From Angelakisella sp. (GTDB lineage Bacteria; Bacillota; Clostridia; Oscillospirales; Ruminococcaceae), in NCBI GenBank assembly GCA_022794295.1, contig JAAWEO010000003.1, forward strand, positions 1 to 34,276: DNA of 34,276 bases, read 5' to 3'. A model generated the notes under the pieces. It worked only from the letters and a program-made list of their open reading frames with translations. It was not told where the DNA came from and did no database searches. Positions within the stretch are counted from its first letter, which is position 1, and each line of letters starts with the position of its first letter. The position numbers and the translations under genes are program-made. Below are positions 23,453 to 30,871 of this stretch, piece by piece.

Positions 23453-24384
23453 TGAAAATGCTGACCGATATTTTTGGCATTATTTTTACCGAAGCCTTTG
23501 CCTTTTCCATCTTCCGCATCACCACCCCCATCCTCTTTGCCGCCCTGGCGGCGGTGGTGGCCGACCGGGCCGGTGTCACCAACATCGGTCTGGAGGGAAT
23601 CATGATGATCTCCGCCCTGACAGGGGTCATCTTCTCCGCCTGGACCCAAAGCGCCTGGATCGGCCTTTTGTGCGCCATCCTCCTTGGAATGGCTACCGCC
23701 CTGATGATCGGCTTCTTTGCCCTGAAGCTTAAGACCGACATCATCCTGGCCGGTATCGCGGTGAACATGCTGGGCAGCGGCGGCACGGTGTTCTTTATGT
23801 ACCTGGCCTCCGGCGACCGGGGATATTCCGCCAACCTGGCCAGCAAGGTGATGCCCACCGTCAACATCCCCGGCCTGCAAAGCATCCCCGTGCTGGGGGG
23901 AATCCTCTCCGGCCACAACATCCTCACCTACCTGGCCTTTGCCGCGGTGCTGCTGGTGTGGGTGCTGCTGTACAAGACCCCCATGGGCCTCCAGATCCGG
24001 GCGGTGGGCGAAAGCCCCAACGCCGCCGACTCTGTGGGCGTCAGCGTCAACCGCATCAAGTACATCGCCCTGGGCATCTCCGGTGCTCTGGCGGGTCTGG
24101 GCGGCGCCTTTATGTCCATGGGCTACATGTCCAGCTTTAACACCGGCATGACCGCCGGACGGGGCTTTATCGCCCTGGCTGCCGAGGCCATGGGCCGCGG
24201 GGAGCCCATCGGGACCATGCTCACCTCCCTGCTCTTTGGCTTTGCCGATGCCCTGGCAAACAACATGCAGAGCCTGGGCCTGCCCCAGGAGCTGGTGGCA
24301 ATGACCCCCTATGTCTTTACCATTGTGGGCCTGGCTGCCTACGCCGCCAGCACCCTGAAGAAGAACCGGAAGAAGCTGGAGTGA
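23452..24384 (+). CDS. Nucleoside ABC importer permease 2 (NupQ type)
   Basis: The 310-residue membrane protein is the second channel half of the importer. It has the family segments ADRAGVTNIGLEGIMMISAL (about 40-59), TDIILAGIAVNMLGSGGTVF, the coupling loop GLQIRAVGESPNAADSVGVS and GRGFIALAAEAMGRGEPIGT near the C-terminus. The ATG shares its first base with the end of the stop codon of permease 1. It is followed by an 84-bp spacer holding a GGGCCCG/CGGGCCC hairpin (24416-24445) with only a weak T-run, so the genes downstream are probably still read at a reduced level. Confidence 0.95.
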   Translation: MKMLTDIFGIIFTEAFAFSIFRITTPILFAALAAVVADRAGVTNIGLEGIMMISALTGVIFSAWTQSAWIGLLCAILLGMATALMIGFFALKLKTDIILAGIAVNMLGSGGTVFFMYLASGDRGYSANLASKVMPTVNIPGLQSIPVLGGILSGHNILTYLAFAAVLLVWVLLYKTPMGLQIRAVGESPNAADSVGVSVNRIKYIALGISGALAGLGGAFMSMGYMSSFNTGMTAGRGFIALAAEAMGRGEPIGTMLTSLLFGFADALANNMQSLGLPQELVAMTPYVFTIVGLAAYAASTLKKNRKKLE

Positions 24385-24468
24385 TCCCTCTCCCCTGCCC
24401 TTCCCCTGCAATTCCGGGCCCGTCCTCCCTGTGCTGGGCGGGCCCTTGCCTTTGAAAGGAGAACCCCC

Positions 24469-24810
24469 ATGGACTTTGAAAAGAAGATCGCCCCCTTTTT
24501 CTGGGTGGAGCATGACTCCAGCGTCTCGGTCTGCCTCACAGTGGGAGAATACCTCCAGGAGGTATTTGACACCCGGGCCGGGGAGGGCTTTGAGGGCAGC
24601 GGCTACGACTGGGAAAGTCTGGCCCGGGTCTTTCTTGCCCAACAGTGTCCCCATCTGGAGTCGGAGATCGGCTTTGACCCGGAAGGAAGTATGTTCTGCG
24701 CCTACTCCAAAAACCGGGAGGCCCTGAAGGAGTTCATCCTCCTTTTTAAGGCCGCCTGCGAGGACCGGGCGCTGATCCTGGACCTGTTCCGGCAGGCCGA
24801 GCTGGACTGA
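24469..24810 (+). CDS. Imm51-like immunity protein (orphan)
   Basis: The 113-residue soluble protein starts MDFEKKIAPFFWVEHDSSVS; GAAAGGAG lies about 8 bases before the ATG. The stretch EGFEGSGYDWESLARVFL (about 39-56), then FDPEGSMFCAYSKNREALKE (66-85) and the C-terminal CEDRALILDLFRQAELD resemble what I recall of the Imm51 family (PF15595) of polymorphic-toxin immunity proteins. No toxin with a polymorphic-toxin architecture is next to it. It sits between the importer and the nucleoside hydrolases, with a 22-bp gap to the next gene. It could be a stand-alone immunity gene against toxins of neighbours, or a domesticated protein. The family call needs a profile search. Confidence 0.65.
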   Translation: MDFEKKIAPFFWVEHDSSVSVCLTVGEYLQEVFDTRAGEGFEGSGYDWESLARVFLAQQCPHLESEIGFDPEGSMFCAYSKNREALKEFILLFKAACEDRALILDLFRQAELD

Positions 24811-24832
24811 CCGAAAGAAAGGAAGTGCCCCT

Positions 24833-25774
24833 ATGACAAAGCCCATTCCCGTCATCCTGGACGGCGACCCCGGCCACGATGACGCCATCGCCTGGGTGCT
24901 GGCTAAGGCGAGCCCCTGCCTGGATATCCGGGCGGTGACCTCGGTGTGCGGCAACCAGACCATCGAAAAGACCACCTACAACGCCCGGCGGATCATGGCC
25001 CTGATCGGGCTGGATGTGCCGGTAGCTAAGGGGGACCCCCGTCCCCTTCTGGCCGAGCCCATTATCGCCCCGGTGGTCCACGGCCAGTCCGGCCTGGACG
25101 GTCCTCCCCTGCCGGAGCCTGCCGGGGAGCTGAGCCCCCTTTCCGCCGTGGAGCTGATGGCCCAGATCATCGCTGACAGCGAGGAGCCTGTGACCATTGT
25201 CCCCACCGGTCCCCTGACCAACGTGGCAAAGCTGCTGCTGGCCCACCCGGACCTGAAGCCCAAGATCGCCCATATCTCCCTGATGGGGGGCGGCGTTAAA
25301 ATGGGCAACTGGACCCCTGCCGCCGAATTCAACATACTGGTGGACCCCCACGCCGCCCGGCTGGTGTTCCGCTCCGGCATCCCCATTACCATGGCGGGGC
25401 TGGATGTCACCGAAAAGGCGCTGGTCTGCCCCGATGACTTCCGGCGTATCCGGGAGGTGGGCAACCCGGTGGCGGTGACGGTGGCAGACTGGCTGGAGTT
25501 CTTCTACCAGTTCCACAAGACCATGGATTACCCCGGCGCCCCCATCCACGATGCGGTGGCGGTGGCAGCCCTGGTGAAGCCGGAGATCCTCACCAAGCGG
25601 GAGATGTACGTGGACGTGGAGACCGGCGGCGACTACTGCGCAGGCTGCACCGTGGGGGACTGGTACGGCACCGGCGGCCACAAGCCCAACGCCACCGTCC
25701 TTTTGGACATTGACCGGGAGGCCTTTGTGGACCTTTTGGTGGAGGCGGTAAAGACCTATGGGGAGGTACGATAA
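24833..25774 (+). CDS. Inosine/uridine-preferring nucleoside hydrolase 1
   Basis: The enzyme splits ribonucleosides into base and ribose. The 313-residue product has the Ca2+-binding DGDPGHDDA (10-18), the family segments SVCGNQTIEKTTYNARRIM, IVPTGPLTNVAKLLLAHPDL and SLMGGGVKMGNWTPAAEFNI, then VDPHAARLVF and the catalytic histidine context APIHDAVAVAAL. All metal and catalytic positions look intact. AAAGGAAG precedes the ATG. It is one of two tandem paralogues downstream of the nucleoside importer, which strongly suggests that imported nucleosides are cleaved at once. Base preference cannot be told from sequence alone. Confidence 0.95.
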   Translation: MTKPIPVILDGDPGHDDAIAWVLAKASPCLDIRAVTSVCGNQTIEKTTYNARRIMALIGLDVPVAKGDPRPLLAEPIIAPVVHGQSGLDGPPLPEPAGELSPLSAVELMAQIIADSEEPVTIVPTGPLTNVAKLLLAHPDLKPKIAHISLMGGGVKMGNWTPAAEFNILVDPHAARLVFRSGIPITMAGLDVTEKALVCPDDFRRIREVGNPVAVTVADWLEFFYQFHKTMDYPGAPIHDAVAVAALVKPEILTKREMYVDVETGGDYCAGCTVGDWYGTGGHKPNATVLLDIDREAFVDLLVEAVKTYGEVR

Positions 25775-25775
25775 C

Positions 25776-26702
25776 ATGAGCGAAAAAAGGATCCCGGTGA
25801 TCATCGACTGTGACCCTGGCTGCGACGACACCGCCGCCCTGCTGCTGGCCTTCCGGTGCCCGGAGCTGGACGTCCGGGGGATCACCACCGTATCCGGCAA
25901 TGTGCCCCTGGATAAGACCACCTACAATGCCCTGCGGGTGGCGGAGGCCATTGGCACCGATGTCCGTGTCTGCCCCGGGGCGGACCGTCCCATGTTCCGG
26001 GAGGCGGTCTACGCCCCCCATGTCCACGGGGAGGACGGACTGCTGGGCATCCCCCTCCCTGCCCCCAAAAGGAAGGCCTCCTTCTACAAGGCCTGGGACT
26101 TTATCTACGAGGAAGCGGCGGCCCAGGAGGGAGAGCTGGAGATCATCGCCGTGGGGCCCCTGACCAACCTGGCCATCGCCCTGGCGGCCCACAACGACCT
26201 GGCGGGGATGATCAAGCGCATTGTCATCATGGGGGGCGCCGCCCAGGGGGGAAACGTCACCCCCTGCGCCGAGTTTAACATCTATGTGGACCCGGAGGCC
26301 GCCGGCATGGTGATGAAGTCGGGCATCCCCCTTTGCGTCTGCGGTCTGGATGTGACATTAAAGGCCTATTTGACAGCGGCGGAGATCGGGGAGATCAAGG
26401 CCCTGGGCACCCCCCAGGCGGAGCTCTTTGCGGCGGTGACCGAGCAGAACTGCGAAAAGGTCTTTTGTCCCCAGGGCGCTCCCCTTCACGACCCGGCGGC
26501 GGTGCTTTTTGCCGCGGACAGCAGCTATTTCACCGTTCAGCGGTGCTGGATGGGGGTGGAGACCACCGGCACCATCACCCGGGGAAAGACGGTGACCGAC
26601 TGCTGGTCCGACGCCCAGAAGGACCCCAATGTGGAGCTGGTGCTGGATGTGGACCGGGAACGGTTTGCCAAGACGGTGAAGCGGCTCATGGAACGGTACT
26701 GA
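25776..26702 (+). CDS. Inosine/uridine-preferring nucleoside hydrolase 2
   Basis: A second nucleoside hydrolase of 308 residues. It has DCDPGCDDT (10-18) in place of the DGDPGHDDA of its neighbour, TVSGNVPLDKTTYNALRVAE, AVGPLTNLAIALAAHNDLAG, IVIMGGAAQGGNVTPCAEFN and APLHDPAAVLF with the catalytic histidine. The two proteins are clearly homologous but far from identical, so this is an old duplication or separate acquisition and probably a split of substrate range. The ATG at 25776 follows GGGGAGG by 9 bases and starts one base after the stop of the first hydrolase, so they are coupled. Six in-frame codons upstream are excluded. Confidence 0.95.
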   Translation: MSEKRIPVIIDCDPGCDDTAALLLAFRCPELDVRGITTVSGNVPLDKTTYNALRVAEAIGTDVRVCPGADRPMFREAVYAPHVHGEDGLLGIPLPAPKRKASFYKAWDFIYEEAAAQEGELEIIAVGPLTNLAIALAAHNDLAGMIKRIVIMGGAAQGGNVTPCAEFNIYVDPEAAGMVMKSGIPLCVCGLDVTLKAYLTAAEIGEIKALGTPQAELFAAVTEQNCEKVFCPQGAPLHDPAAVLFAADSSYFTVQRCWMGVETTGTITRGKTVTDCWSDAQKDPNVELVLDVDRERFAKTVKRLMERY

Positions 26703-26775
26703 TCCCCCTCCCCGGGGGACTGGGGGGGCATTTGTAAACATTTCGGGAATATCTTCTGTTTTCTCCCCCGGGCTC

Positions 26776-26804
26776 TTGTTTTCTTCCCCGAAATGGGTTA
26801 CAAT
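26776..26804 (+). promoter_or_regulatory. Sigma-A promoter for ireB
   Basis: TTGTTT (26776-26781), 17 bases, then TACAAT (26799-26804), about 62 bases before the ireB start. The -35 box is 4/6 and the -10 box 5/6. Confidence 0.7.
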
Positions 26805-26866
26805 AAAGGCACCGGCGGCGGGGGCTGTCCCTCCCCCCGGAAAAACGAGGAAACGGGGGTCAGACA

Positions 26867-27121
26867 ATGGCTTCGCATGAACCGACCATCTCCTTCTCCA
26901 TCGCAGAGGATCGGGAAAAGGAAGTAAAGAAAATCCTCACCACGGTGTATGAAGCCCTGCGTCAGAAGGGTTATAACCCCATCAACCAGATCGTAGGGTA
27001 TATCCTCTCTGAGGACCCCACCTACATCACCACCTACAACAACGCCCGCAGCCTGATCCGGCACATCGACCGGGACGAGCTGCTGCAAATGCTCCTGAAG
27101 TCCTATCTCCACGTTCAATAA
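26867..27121 (+). CDS. ireB: IreB family regulatory phosphoprotein (UPF0297)
   Basis: The 84-residue product is a full-length member of the IreB family: [20 protein letters not shown], then [40 protein letters not shown] and [12 protein letters not shown]. In Enterococcus faecalis, IreB is phosphorylated by the PASTA kinase IreK and tunes cell-wall antibiotic tolerance. The kinase is not in this window. IreB often sits with ruvX/yrrK and DUF1292 genes in Firmicutes; here it is separate, with its own promoter and terminator. The start follows a GA-rich stretch (AACGAGGAAACGGGGG) with only a moderate ribosome-binding site. Confidence 0.95.
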   Translation: MASHEPTISFSIAEDREKEVKKILTTVYEALRQKGYNPINQIVGYILSEDPTYITTYNNARSLIRHIDRDELLQMLLKSYLHVQ

Positions 27122-27140
27122 GAAGCGCCTGAAAAGGCCC

Positions 27141-27170
27141 GCGCCGCTCTTTTCGGGCGGCGCTTTTCTT
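27141..27170 (+). terminator. Intrinsic terminator after ireB
   Basis: GCGCCGC and GCGGCGC form a 7-bp stem (27141-27163) followed by TTTTCTT. It lies 20 bp after the ireB stop. Confidence 0.8.
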
Positions 27171-27196
27171 ACAACACGGGTCAGGAGGTTTTATTT

Positions 27197-27376
27197 ATGG
27201 GACTGTTTGACCGCTTTGGAAAAGGGTGGCCGGGAAAGGAGCCGAAGCTGCCGCCCCCGCCGCCGGTGGAGGAAAACACCGCCGCCAAGCTCCTTTTTAC
27301 CCGGCGGGAAATCCCCCCGGAGGAGGAGGCTGTCTTCAAGCAGTCGGACCAGCGGCTGATGATCATTGGAGGATGA
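27197..27376 (+). CDS. Small protein, 59 residues, coupled to tag
   Basis: AGGAGG stands about 8 bases before an ATG at 27197. The product begins MGLFDRFGKGWPGKEPKLPP, has a run of prolines (PPPPP), then VEENTAAKLLFTRREIPPEE, and ends VFKQSDQRLMIIGG. It is soluble and partly disordered. The GGAGG for the next gene, tag, lies within its last codons, and the stop is 3 bp before the tag ATG, so the two are coupled. The family is not recognised. The clear ribosome-binding site, tight spacing and clean frame support a real gene. Confidence 0.68.
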   Translation: MGLFDRFGKGWPGKEPKLPPPPPVEENTAAKLLFTRREIPPEEEAVFKQSDQRLMIIGG

Positions 27377-27379
27377 CAC

Positions 27380-27934
27380 ATGACAGAACCAAACCGATGC
27401 ACCTGGTGCAACCTGGAAAATCCCCTTTCTGTACACTACCACGACCAGGAGTGGGGCGTCCCCTGCCACGACGACCGTCGGCTCTTTGAGCTGCTGGTGC
27501 TGGAAAGCTTTCAGGCGGGGCTCTCCTGGGAGACCATCCTCAACAAGCGGGAGGCCTTCCGCAGGGCCTTTGACGGGTTCGACCCGGAGAAGGTACAGGG
27601 GTATGGCCCGGAGAAAACAGCGGCCCTGATGGCCGACCCCGGCATTGTCCGGAACCGGAAAAAGATCGAGGCCGCTATTGGGAATGCCGGGCGGTTTCTC
27701 GCCATTGCCGGGGAGTGGGGGTCCTTTGACCAATATCTGTGGCATTTTACCCGGGGAGAAACCATTTATGACACCAGCATCCCTCCCCTTCCCCTTTCCC
27801 GGGAGATCGCCCGGGACCTGAAGGGCCGCGGGATGAAATTCCTGGGGGAGACCACCGTCCACGCCTTTTTACAGGCAGCGGGGGTCATCTGCGCCCACGG
27901 GGAGGAATGCTATCTGGGGAGGGCTGCAAGGTGA
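27380..27934 (+). CDS. tag: DNA-3-methyladenine glycosylase I
   Basis: Tag removes 3-methyladenine from alkylated DNA, the first step of base excision repair. The 184-residue product aligns along its length with the family: NRCTWCN at the N-terminus with zinc ligands, HYHDQEWGVPCHDDRRLFEL (19-38), LESFQAGLSWETILNKREAF (41-60), GIVRNRKKIEAAIGNA (88-103), and RGMKFLGETTVHAFLQAAG followed by the C-terminal zinc ligands in CAHGEECY. It is translationally linked to the 59-residue gene just upstream. Confidence 0.95.
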   Translation: MTEPNRCTWCNLENPLSVHYHDQEWGVPCHDDRRLFELLVLESFQAGLSWETILNKREAFRRAFDGFDPEKVQGYGPEKTAALMADPGIVRNRKKIEAAIGNAGRFLAIAGEWGSFDQYLWHFTRGETIYDTSIPPLPLSREIARDLKGRGMKFLGETTVHAFLQAAGVICAHGEECYLGRAAR

Positions 27935-28083
27935 AAAATGCGTGCAGCCCCTCTCCTTCTACCTTCTCCGCCTGGGGGTGATCCTCTGCTGCGGGGCCAG
28001 GGCGGGCTCTCCTTCCGGTAGCTGGCCCGGGGGAACGAAAGGGGCGGGAGGCGGGGGCTTTTCCCCCGCCCCGGAAAAAAAAC

Positions 28084-28112
28084 TGGTCTTTTCCGCCCCG
28101 GTGTGCTATAAT
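28084..28112 (+). promoter_or_regulatory. Extended -10 promoter for darA-holB
   Basis: A perfect TATAAT (28107-28112) is preceded by TGC (extended -10). The -35 position, 17 bases upstream, has TGGTCT and is weak. The leader is about 67 bases and includes GC-rich hairpins (gcccggcccgccggg). Confidence 0.7.
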
Positions 28113-28185
28113 AAGCCCAGACAAACAAAAGCCCCGGCCCGCCGGGGGTAAATTGCCGGGCTACCGGCAGAGGGAGGACTTTACC

Positions 28186-28509
28186 ATGAAAATGATCCTG
28201 GCCATTGTGTCCAATGACGATAGCTCCAACGTGTCCCGGCAGCTGACCCGGGAGCGGTATTCGGTGACCCGCCTGGCTACCACCGGCGGCTTCCTGATGT
28301 CGGGGAACACCACCCTGCTTATCGGCGTGGAGGACGAGAAGGTGGACAACGTGATCGAGATCATCTCCAGCAATTCCCGCAAGCGCACCAAGATGGTCCC
28401 CTCCACCGCCTCCTTCAGCGCAGGGATGTACGCCGGTATGCCGGTGCAGGTCACCGTGGGGGGCGCCACCATCTTTGTGATGAATGTAGAGCGGTTCGAG
28501 AAGGTTTGA
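28186..28509 (+). CDS. darA: Cyclic-di-AMP receptor DarA/PstA (PII-like)
   Basis: The 107-residue protein belongs to the CBM_PstA/DUF970 family of PII-like trimers that bind c-di-AMP. It has MKMILAIVSNDDSSNVSRQL at the start, RYSVTRLATTGGFLMSGNTT (about 25-44, the nucleotide-binding loop region), LLIGVEDEKVDNVIEII, and the C-terminal GGATIFVMNVERFEKV. AGGGAGG stands 8 bases before the ATG at 28186; the frame stays open 11 codons further, but those contain the ribosome-binding site. The stop overlaps the holB ATG by one base. The darA-holB-ricT order is conserved in Firmicutes, often with tmk before darA; tmk is absent here. Confidence 0.95.
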   Translation: MKMILAIVSNDDSSNVSRQLTRERYSVTRLATTGGFLMSGNTTLLIGVEDEKVDNVIEIISSNSRKRTKMVPSTASFSAGMYAGMPVQVTVGGATIFVMNVERFEKV

Positions 28510-29429
28510 TGAACAGGGAAAAACGCCTGCCCCCCCTGCCCCGCCCCCTGGACGAAATGGCCCGGGAGGGCCGCCTGCCCCACAGCATCTGCCTGGAGGG
28601 CGAGCCGGGAAGCGGCCGCACCGCCCTGGCTATGGCCCTGGCGGGGGCGGTCCTCTGCGAGCGCTCCCAGGGGGAGATGTGCGGGGAGTGCCTCTCCTGC
28701 CGCAAGGTGCTGGCGGGGGCCCACAGCGACGTGATCCTGGTCAACGGCCGCGAGGAGCCGGAGCGCTTTAAGGTGGAGCCCCTGCGGGAGCTGCGGGCCA
28801 GCGCCTACGTGGGCCCCAGCGAGGGCCGGGCCAAGGTGTTTATCCTGGCGGAGGCCCAGCTCCTTTTGCGGGACGCCCAAAGCATCCTGCTGAAGGTGAT
28901 CGAGGAACCCCCGGAGGACACCTGCTTTATTCTGACCTGTGACAACAAGTTCCGCCTGCTGCCCACCATCCTGTCCCGGGTGACCACCGTCCCCCTGCGC
29001 CCCCTGACGGTGGCGGACTGCGCCGCCCTCCTGGGGGAGCGGTACCCCAAAAAGGGGGCGGAGGAATGCCGTGAGGCCGCCCTGCTGGCGGCGGGAGCCC
29101 CCGGGGAGGGGGAGCGGATCCTGACCCACCCCCAAACGGCGAAGCGGGCCAGGGACGCCCGGTGCCTGATCGAGGCCCTGACCGCCAGGGACGCCTACAG
29201 GGCCATAGCGGCGGCGGTCCCCCATGAAAAGACCCGGCAGGAGTACACCCTGTTCCTGGAGGCCGCCCTGCGCCTGTCCATGCTGCCGGAGCTGCGGCAG
29301 GAGCTGGGGCTTTCCCCGGGGAGGGCCGCCCTGCTCCACCGGCGCTTCCAGGAGGCGGCGGAGCAGAACCGCATGTACGGCTACCTGCCCCTGCTGACCT
29401 CCCTGCTGTGCCGGATGACCAGGGAATAA
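28509..29429 (+). CDS. holB: DNA polymerase III delta-prime subunit (HolB)
   Basis: HolB is part of the clamp loader that places the sliding clamp on DNA. The 306-residue product has an AAA+ fold: GEPGSGRTAL (31-40) at the Walker A site, where the usual lysine is arginine as expected for a subunit that need not hydrolyse ATP; a zinc site from Cys50, Cys58, Cys61 and Cys64 (MCGECLSC); EAQLLLRDAQSILLKVIEEP; and LLPTILSRVTTVPL, the region of the SRC motif, here without the cysteine. The ATG at 28509 follows the darA stop directly. GAGAAGG upstream serves as ribosome-binding site. Confidence 0.93.
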   Translation: MNREKRLPPLPRPLDEMAREGRLPHSICLEGEPGSGRTALAMALAGAVLCERSQGEMCGECLSCRKVLAGAHSDVILVNGREEPERFKVEPLRELRASAYVGPSEGRAKVFILAEAQLLLRDAQSILLKVIEEPPEDTCFILTCDNKFRLLPTILSRVTTVPLRPLTVADCAALLGERYPKKGAEECREAALLAAGAPGEGERILTHPQTAKRARDARCLIEALTARDAYRAIAAAVPHEKTRQEYTLFLEAALRLSMLPELRQELGLSPGRAALLHRRFQEAAEQNRMYGYLPLLTSLLCRMTRE

Positions 29430-29475
29430 TCCGGGGACAAACGGGGAAATTTGATCAATAAAAACGGAGGTTTCC

Positions 29476-30351
29476 ATGGCGGAAATAGTCGGTGTAAGAT
29501 TTAAGGAAGTCGGAAAGATTTATTACTTTGACCCCTGCGGCAGGGAGTACGGCCTTGGCTGCCAGGTGATCGTGGAGACTGCCCGGGGGGTGGAATCGGG
29601 CATTGTTGCCATCCCCAACCGGGAGGTGGAGGACGAGACCATTGTAAAGCCCCTGAAAAAGGTGGTGCGCACCGCCAACAAGGACGACCTGCGGCGGATG
29701 GAGGAAAACCGCCAGAAGGAGAAGCGGGCCTACCGCATCTGTCAGGAGAAGATCGCCGCCAACAAGCTGGAGATGAAGCTGGTGGGGGTGGAATACGCCT
29801 TTGACAACACCAAGATCCTCTTTTACTTTACCGCCGATGGCCGTGTGGACTTCCGGGAGCTGGTGAAGGACCTGGCCTCGGTATTCCGCACCCGCATCGA
29901 GCTGCGGCAGATCGGGGTCCGGGACGAGGCCAAGATGCTAGGGGGCCTGGGCATCTGCGGGCGGCCCTTCTGCTGTTCCTCCTTTTTGGGGGAGTTCCAG
30001 CCGGTATCCATCAAGATGGCAAAGGAGCAGGGGCTCTCCCTGAACCCCACCAAGATCTCCGGCACCTGCGGCCGCCTGATGTGCTGCCTGAAGTACGAGC
30101 AGCCCGCCTATGAGGAGCTGCTGCGCACCACCCCCCGGGCGGGCGCTGTGGTGAACACCCCCGAGGGCCGGGGGGTGGTGCGGGAGGTCACCCTTCTCAC
30201 CGGCCAGCTGAAGGTGGACCTCCAGGCCAGCGGCGAGGGGGTGCTGACCCCCTTCCACAAATCGGAGGTCCGGGTGATCCGGGACGGGAGCCGCCAGGGG
30301 GGCCGCCGGGAGGACCCGGAGGAGGAAAAGCAGAAAAATACCCCGGACTGA
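29476..30351 (+). CDS. ricT: RicT / PSP1 family regulatory protein (YaaT)
   Basis: In B. subtilis RicT (YaaT) forms a complex with RicA and RicF that carries two [4Fe-4S] clusters and promotes RNase Y-dependent mRNA processing, competence and sporulation. The 291-residue product has the PSP1 domain (MAEIVGVRFKEVGKIYYFDP), the helix RRMEENRQKEKRAYRICQEK, ELVKDLASVFRTRIELRQIG and two cysteine groups, GICGRPFCCSSFL and GTCGRLMCCLKYE, typical of the family. It ends in a charged tail. AAACGGAGG precedes the ATG by 6-7 bases. Its place after holB is the classical one. Confidence 0.94.
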   Translation: MAEIVGVRFKEVGKIYYFDPCGREYGLGCQVIVETARGVESGIVAIPNREVEDETIVKPLKKVVRTANKDDLRRMEENRQKEKRAYRICQEKIAANKLEMKLVGVEYAFDNTKILFYFTADGRVDFRELVKDLASVFRTRIELRQIGVRDEAKMLGGLGICGRPFCCSSFLGEFQPVSIKMAKEQGLSLNPTKISGTCGRLMCCLKYEQPAYEELLRTTPRAGAVVNTPEGRGVVREVTLLTGQLKVDLQASGEGVLTPFHKSEVRVIRDGSRQGGRREDPEEEKQKNTPD

Positions 30352-30354
30352 AAA

Positions 30355-30389
30355 AAACCAGTTGCATTTTTTCTGGTTTATGCTACAAT
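30355..30389 (+). promoter_or_regulatory. Promoter for the ferredoxin gene, overlapped by an inverted repeat
   Basis: TTGCAT (30362-30367), 16 bases and an extended -10 TGCTACAAT with TACAAT at 30384-30389. AAACCAG (30355-30361) and CTGGTTT (30373-30379) form an inverted repeat enclosing the -35 box, just after the ricT stop. It may act as a weak terminator for ricT or as an operator. Confidence 0.7.
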
Positions 30390-30392
30390 TAG

Positions 30393-30611
<219 letters not shown>

Positions 30612-30631
30612 GGATTCCCAAAAGCCTGCTC

Positions 30632-30669
30632 AAAGCGCCGCCTTCTTCCCGGGAGGCGGCGCTTTTCTC
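30632..30669 (+). terminator. Intrinsic terminator after the ferredoxin gene
   Basis: AAAGCGCCGCC and GGCGGCGCTTT form an 11-bp stem (30632-30665), followed by TCTC. It ends exactly where the -35 box of the next promoter begins. Confidence 0.85.
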
Positions 30670-30698
30670 TTGACATTTGCGCCCCAAGAATTTATACT
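30670..30698 (+). promoter_or_regulatory. Strong sigma-A promoter for the bactofilin gene
   Basis: TTGACA (30670-30675), a 17-base spacer and TATACT (30693-30698): 6/6 and 5/6 to consensus. The leader is about 165 bases and holds an inverted repeat TGCCGG...CCGGCA near 30830-30847. Confidence 0.85.
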
Positions 30699-30871
30699 TA
30701 AAGGGTATCAGGAAAAAAACGGCCTGTACCAGAGCCTTCCGGGAACGGGCCCCTCATACCGCGCCTTTGGGCGGCGGGAATGAGACGGGGCGGCAGAGGG
30801 CAGCCCCGATATGCGCAACGGGCGTTTTGCCGGTGTTCTGCCGGCATTAGTATCAGAAAGGAGAACGCAAA

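Noticed and set aside
24469-24810. Complete polymorphic toxin-immunity system
   Set aside because: No toxin gene, secretion signal or repeat-rich toxin stalk lies next to the Imm51-like gene.
28045-28080. Hairpin ggcggggg-ctttt-cccccgcc as terminator of tag
   Set aside because: The stem is strong but the sequence after it on the plus strand is an A-run, not a T-run, so it is not a standard intrinsic terminator for tag.
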